Positions 61,746 through 64,000 of a stretch of 64,000 nucleotides of DNA are shown here, one piece after another. The translations under genes and the position numbers were made by a program. This stretch comes from CALVLD01 sp964467585 (lineage in GTDB: Bacteria > Bacillota > Clostridia > Christensenellales > CAG-138), in NCBI GenBank assembly GCA_964467585.1, contig CAYXRF010000005.1, positions 47,299-111,298 of the forward strand. The letters are read 5' to 3'. The notes beneath the pieces are model-generated. The model saw only the letters and a list, made by a program, of their open reading frames with translations, searched no databases and was not told the origin of the DNA. Within the stretch, counting starts at the first letter, position 1; each line of letters begins with the position of its first letter.

Positions 61746-63593
61746 TTAGGTTGTGTTTGGTTTTGTAACGGTGTAATACGCCCCCTCATAGCCATAAAGA
61801 GGGATATCGGCGTATAGCCCGCCCTGCTCGTCCCGCTGTGGAAATATCGGCTCACCCACCCTGCCCAATGTGGAAAAAGCACAGCAGACGCTTGTAATAT
61901 CGCAGTCCGCACCGAACGGCACGCGATAGCTTTGGCGCTCAACGGGAGTAAAATTGCACACGCACAGAAGCAGCTCCCCGTTTGCGGGGTCGCAGCGCAA
62001 AAACGCTGTAACGCTTGAGGAAGCGTCGTCCGCGGCAAGCCATGTAAAGCCGCTCCATGCGGCGTCGTCGCGCCAAAGCGCCGAATGACCTCGATAGAAA
62101 TAATTAAGCGAACGCACAAAATCCTGCACGGCGGCATGAGCGGGATAATCCAGCAAAAACCAGTCAAGCGATTGTGCAAACGCCCATTCGATATATTGTC
62201 CGAATTCCGCGCCCATAAACAGCAGCTTTTTGCCGGGCATGGCGTATTGAAGGCAATACAGCAGCCTAAGCTGCGCAAACTGTGCCGCTTGGTTGCCGTG
62301 CATCCTCTGCATAAGAGAACGCTTGCCGCAAACCATCTCATCGTGCGAAAAAGGAAGCACATATTTTTCGGAAAAAGCGAATGTCATGGGAAAAGTCAAC
62401 AGGCTGTGATGATGCGCACGGTCAATGCTGTCAAGCTCAAAATAGCGAAGGGTGTCGTTCATAAACCCCATATTCCATTTGAGGTCAAAGCCCAGCCCGC
62501 CCGCAGAAACAGAGCGCGTAACCAAAGGAAAAGCGCTTGACTCCTCCGCAAATGTAAGCAGAGAGGGAAAAAGCGTGTGCAGCGTTTGGTTTGCGGCGCG
62601 GATAAAATCGACGGCGGAGCGGTTGACATTCCCCCCGTCCGTTGGGTCGGGCAGCCATGCGGTCTTGCAAAAATCATGATAGAGCATACAGCTCACAGCG
62701 TCGAACCTTAGCCCGTCAACATGAAATTCTTCAGCAAAAAACACAGCGTTTGAAAGCAAAAAGCTCCGCGTATGCGGTTTGGAAAAATCGAACAGCAGAG
62801 TGCCCCAAAGAGGCATTTCCGCACGCAGAGGCTCATCGGACTCAAACAGCGCTTCGCCGTCAAACTGACGCAGACCGAAATCGTCCTTTACGAAATGGGC
62901 GGGAACCCAGTCCAGTATCACGCCTATGCCCTCCGCGTGAGCACGGTCAATAAAAAGCTTAAGCTCGTTCGGCGTGCCGTATCTTGCCGTTATCGAATAG
63001 TAGCCGGAGGTCTGATAGCCCCAGCTGTCGTCCAAGGGATGCTCCGAAAGCGGCATAAGCTCGATGTGCGTGTAGCCCATGTCGCGGCAGTAACGCACAA
63101 GCCGAACGGAAGCGTCCACAAACGAAAGTCCCCTTTGCCAAGAGCCGAGATGCGCCTCATATATGCACATGGGACGGCGCGGATACTGCCCGCAAAGCGC
63201 GTCGCGCGCGCTAAGATAATTGCCGTCAGACCAGCCGAAGGCTTTTTCGTCATGCCAAAGCACGGAGGCAGTGTTGGGTCTAAGCTCTGATTTGAATGCG
63301 AATGGGTCGCACTTTAGAACTGTGCTTCCCGAGCGGGAAGTCACCGCAAATTTGTATCTGTCGCCATGCTTTGCGTCAGTCAAAAGACATTCCCAAATGC
63401 CCGACTCTCCCCGCGCCATAGGCACGCCCTCCGCCCAGCCGCAAAAATCGCCCGTGGCGCACACCCGCGCCGCATTGGGCGCAAACACGCGCAGACGCCA
63501 ACCGTCCGCCTCAAAATGCGCACCCAAAGCACGGTACGCGTGCGCGGACGTGCCGTTGACAAAACGATTCAGCTCCTCTGCGATGCCGTTCAA
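61746..63593 (-). CDS. glgB: 1,4-alpha-glucan branching enzyme
   Basis: A 615-residue GH13 enzyme with an N-terminal CBM48 domain (HAYRALGAHFEADGWRLRVFAPNA) and catalytic barrel motifs: GVILDWVPAHF, VDGLRFDAVSCMLYHD (nucleophile Asp), LTFAEESSAFP (acid/base Glu) and LPFSHDEMV. It creates alpha-1,6 branches. The start is TTG at 63593 after GAGAAAGGAACGC. First gene of the glycogen operon, 16 bp before glgC; TATAAT-like hexamers lie about 25-40 bp upstream, but the -35 match is weak. Confidence 0.95.
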   Translation of the reverse strand: MNGIAEELNRFVNGTSAHAYRALGAHFEADGWRLRVFAPNAARVCATGDFCGWAEGVPMARGESGIWECLLTDAKHGDRYKFAVTSRSGSTVLKCDPFAFKSELRPNTASVLWHDEKAFGWSDGNYLSARDALCGQYPRRPMCIYEAHLGSWQRGLSFVDASVRLVRYCRDMGYTHIELMPLSEHPLDDSWGYQTSGYYSITARYGTPNELKLFIDRAHAEGIGVILDWVPAHFVKDDFGLRQFDGEALFESDEPLRAEMPLWGTLLFDFSKPHTRSFLLSNAVFFAEEFHVDGLRFDAVSCMLYHDFCKTAWLPDPTDGGNVNRSAVDFIRAANQTLHTLFPSLLTFAEESSAFPLVTRSVSAGGLGFDLKWNMGFMNDTLRYFELDSIDRAHHHSLLTFPMTFAFSEKYVLPFSHDEMVCGKRSLMQRMHGNQAAQFAQLRLLYCLQYAMPGKKLLFMGAEFGQYIEWAFAQSLDWFLLDYPAHAAVQDFVRSLNYFYRGHSALWRDDAAWSGFTWLAADDASSSVTAFLRCDPANGELLLCVCNFTPVERQSYRVPFGADCDITSVCCAFSTLGRVGEPIFPQRDEQGGLYADIPLYGYEGAYYTVTKPNTT

Positions 63594-63715
63594 AAGCGTT
63601 CCTTTCTCCGAGAAAATTATTATACATTATATTCTACCATGACAGTGCGGCTTTGTCATCAGTTTTTTTGCATACAAACGCACGAACAGCCGTAATCATC
63701 CCTAAAAAAGAGGGC

Positions 63716-63744
63716 TTGACAAACTCAAAACAGTCCTATAAAAT
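63716..63744 (+). promoter_or_regulatory. Promoter of the tRNA gene
   Basis: TTGACA (63716-63721), 17-bp spacer, TAAAAT (63739-63744), 44 bp before the mature tRNA 5' end. Oriented away from glgB. Confidence 0.85.
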
Positions 63745-63787
63745 AGTCGATGCCGATAGATGCTGTCGGCGTCAAAATATTTAGTGC

Positions 63788-63861
63788 GCGGGTGTAGCTC
63801 AGTGGCAGAGCGTCGGCTTCCCAAGCCGATAATGTGGGTTCGATTCCCATCACCCGCTCCA
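63788..63861 (+). tRNA. tRNA-Gly (anticodon CCC)
   Basis: A complete 74-nt cloverleaf: acceptor GCGGGTG (63788-63794) with CACCCGC (63851-63857), D-arm GCTC/GAGC, anticodon stem TCGGC/GCCGA with loop TTCCCAA (anticodon CCC, reads GGG), and T-loop TTCGATT. Discriminator T and an encoded CCA end the gene. Confidence 0.97.
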
Positions 63862-63898
63862 AACAAAGCAGTCCGCATTTGCGGACTGCTTTGTTTTA
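63861..63898 (+). terminator. Terminator of the tRNA gene
   Basis: A perfect 16-bp stem (63862-63877 with 63880-63895) starts at the CCA end and is followed by TTTTA. Confidence 0.9.
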
Positions 63899-63901
63899 TA
63901 A

Positions 63902-63979
63902 AGCGGGTATGGGAATCGAAGGGAACGGCCGCGCCACAGCGCGGTAAAAAACAATCCTGTGAATTGTTTTTTAGTTCCC
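63902..63979. other. Inverted copy of the tRNA 3' end followed by a three-way-junction sequence
   Basis: Bases 63902-63920 are the reverse complement of the tRNA T-loop/acceptor 3' strand with one base missing. Directly after, GGGAAC (63921-63926) can pair with GTTCCC (63974-63979) and encloses two hairpins: CCGCGC/GCGCGG (63929-63944) and a 10-bp AAAAAACAAT/ATTGTTTTTT stem (63946-63972). The window ends soon after, so its wider context is unknown. Confidence 0.6.
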
Positions 63980-64000
63980 CGGGCTGGCGGCGGCACTGCC

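Noticed and set aside
60503..62362. A 619-residue version of GlgC
   Set aside because: The first 211 codons lie in glgB on the same strand in another frame; the GlgC N-terminus and an AGGAGG site are at 61729.

Overview
The window reads as a chromosomal segment of a spore-forming, anaerobic member of the Clostridia (Bacillota), probably a gut or digester organism of the Oscillospirales type. The pointers are a GerM-type germination lipoprotein, several dockerin-bearing secreted proteins, a four-gene glycogen operon with both GlgC and GlgD, a YedF/Se_S_carrier cluster, canonical TTGACA/TATAAT promoters and strong AGGAGG ribosome sites. Genus assignment is inference.

0-12.2 kb: a GH3 lipoprotein, an intergenic stretch with hairpins and a 9-bp tandem repeat, a TspO-like membrane protein, a heterodimeric ABC exporter, and a complete de novo UMP operon on the minus strand (pyrB-pyrI-pyrC-pyrF-pyrK-pyrD-pyrE). 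The pyr operon is preceded by a consensus promoter, a 50-codon leader ORF, a pause hairpin, a U-rich tract and an intrinsic terminator inside the leader ORF. This is the layout of the enterobacterial pyrBI attenuator. 12.5-26.6 kb: a 1609-residue subtilase with an internal dockerin, a BlaI-family regulator, the rpmG-secE-nusG-rplK-rplA block, and housekeeping or transport genes (GNAT, nitrilase, EamA, GerM, MATE) plus one unrecognised 36-residue ORF.

26.7-41.2 kb: a complete type I-E CRISPR-Cas locus (cas3-cas8e-cas11-cas7-cas5-cas6e-cas1-cas2::dnaQ) and an array of 83 regular repeats plus one degenerate terminal repeat. The array carries about 74 distinct spacers and shows internal block duplications. 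The array promoter overlaps the end of cas2-dnaQ, and the first repeat lies only 29 bp past its stop codon.

41.2-48.2 kb: a mosaic of mobile-element debris. A truncated phage MuF gene with a DUF6883-like toxin end and a DUF4926-like partner, and a phage scaffold-protein fragment, are bracketed on both sides by CRISPR-repeat remnants. Next come fragments of a helicase and an Eco57I-like methylase, a replication-initiator N-terminus, an AT-rich and probably recently acquired restriction-modification cassette of MjaI type, and a radical-SAM tail. This debris abuts a lipoprotein metallopeptidase gene that looks cut off at its 3' end.

48.2-64 kb: secreted peptidases and dockerin proteins (one frameshifted, one 5'-truncated) with an ArsR-like regulator; a sulfur/selenium cluster (cysteine desulfurase, YedF, DUF3343); the glycogen operon glgB-glgC-glgD-glgA; and a tRNA-Gly(CCC) followed by a terminator and a structured segment that begins with an inverted copy of the tRNA 3' end.
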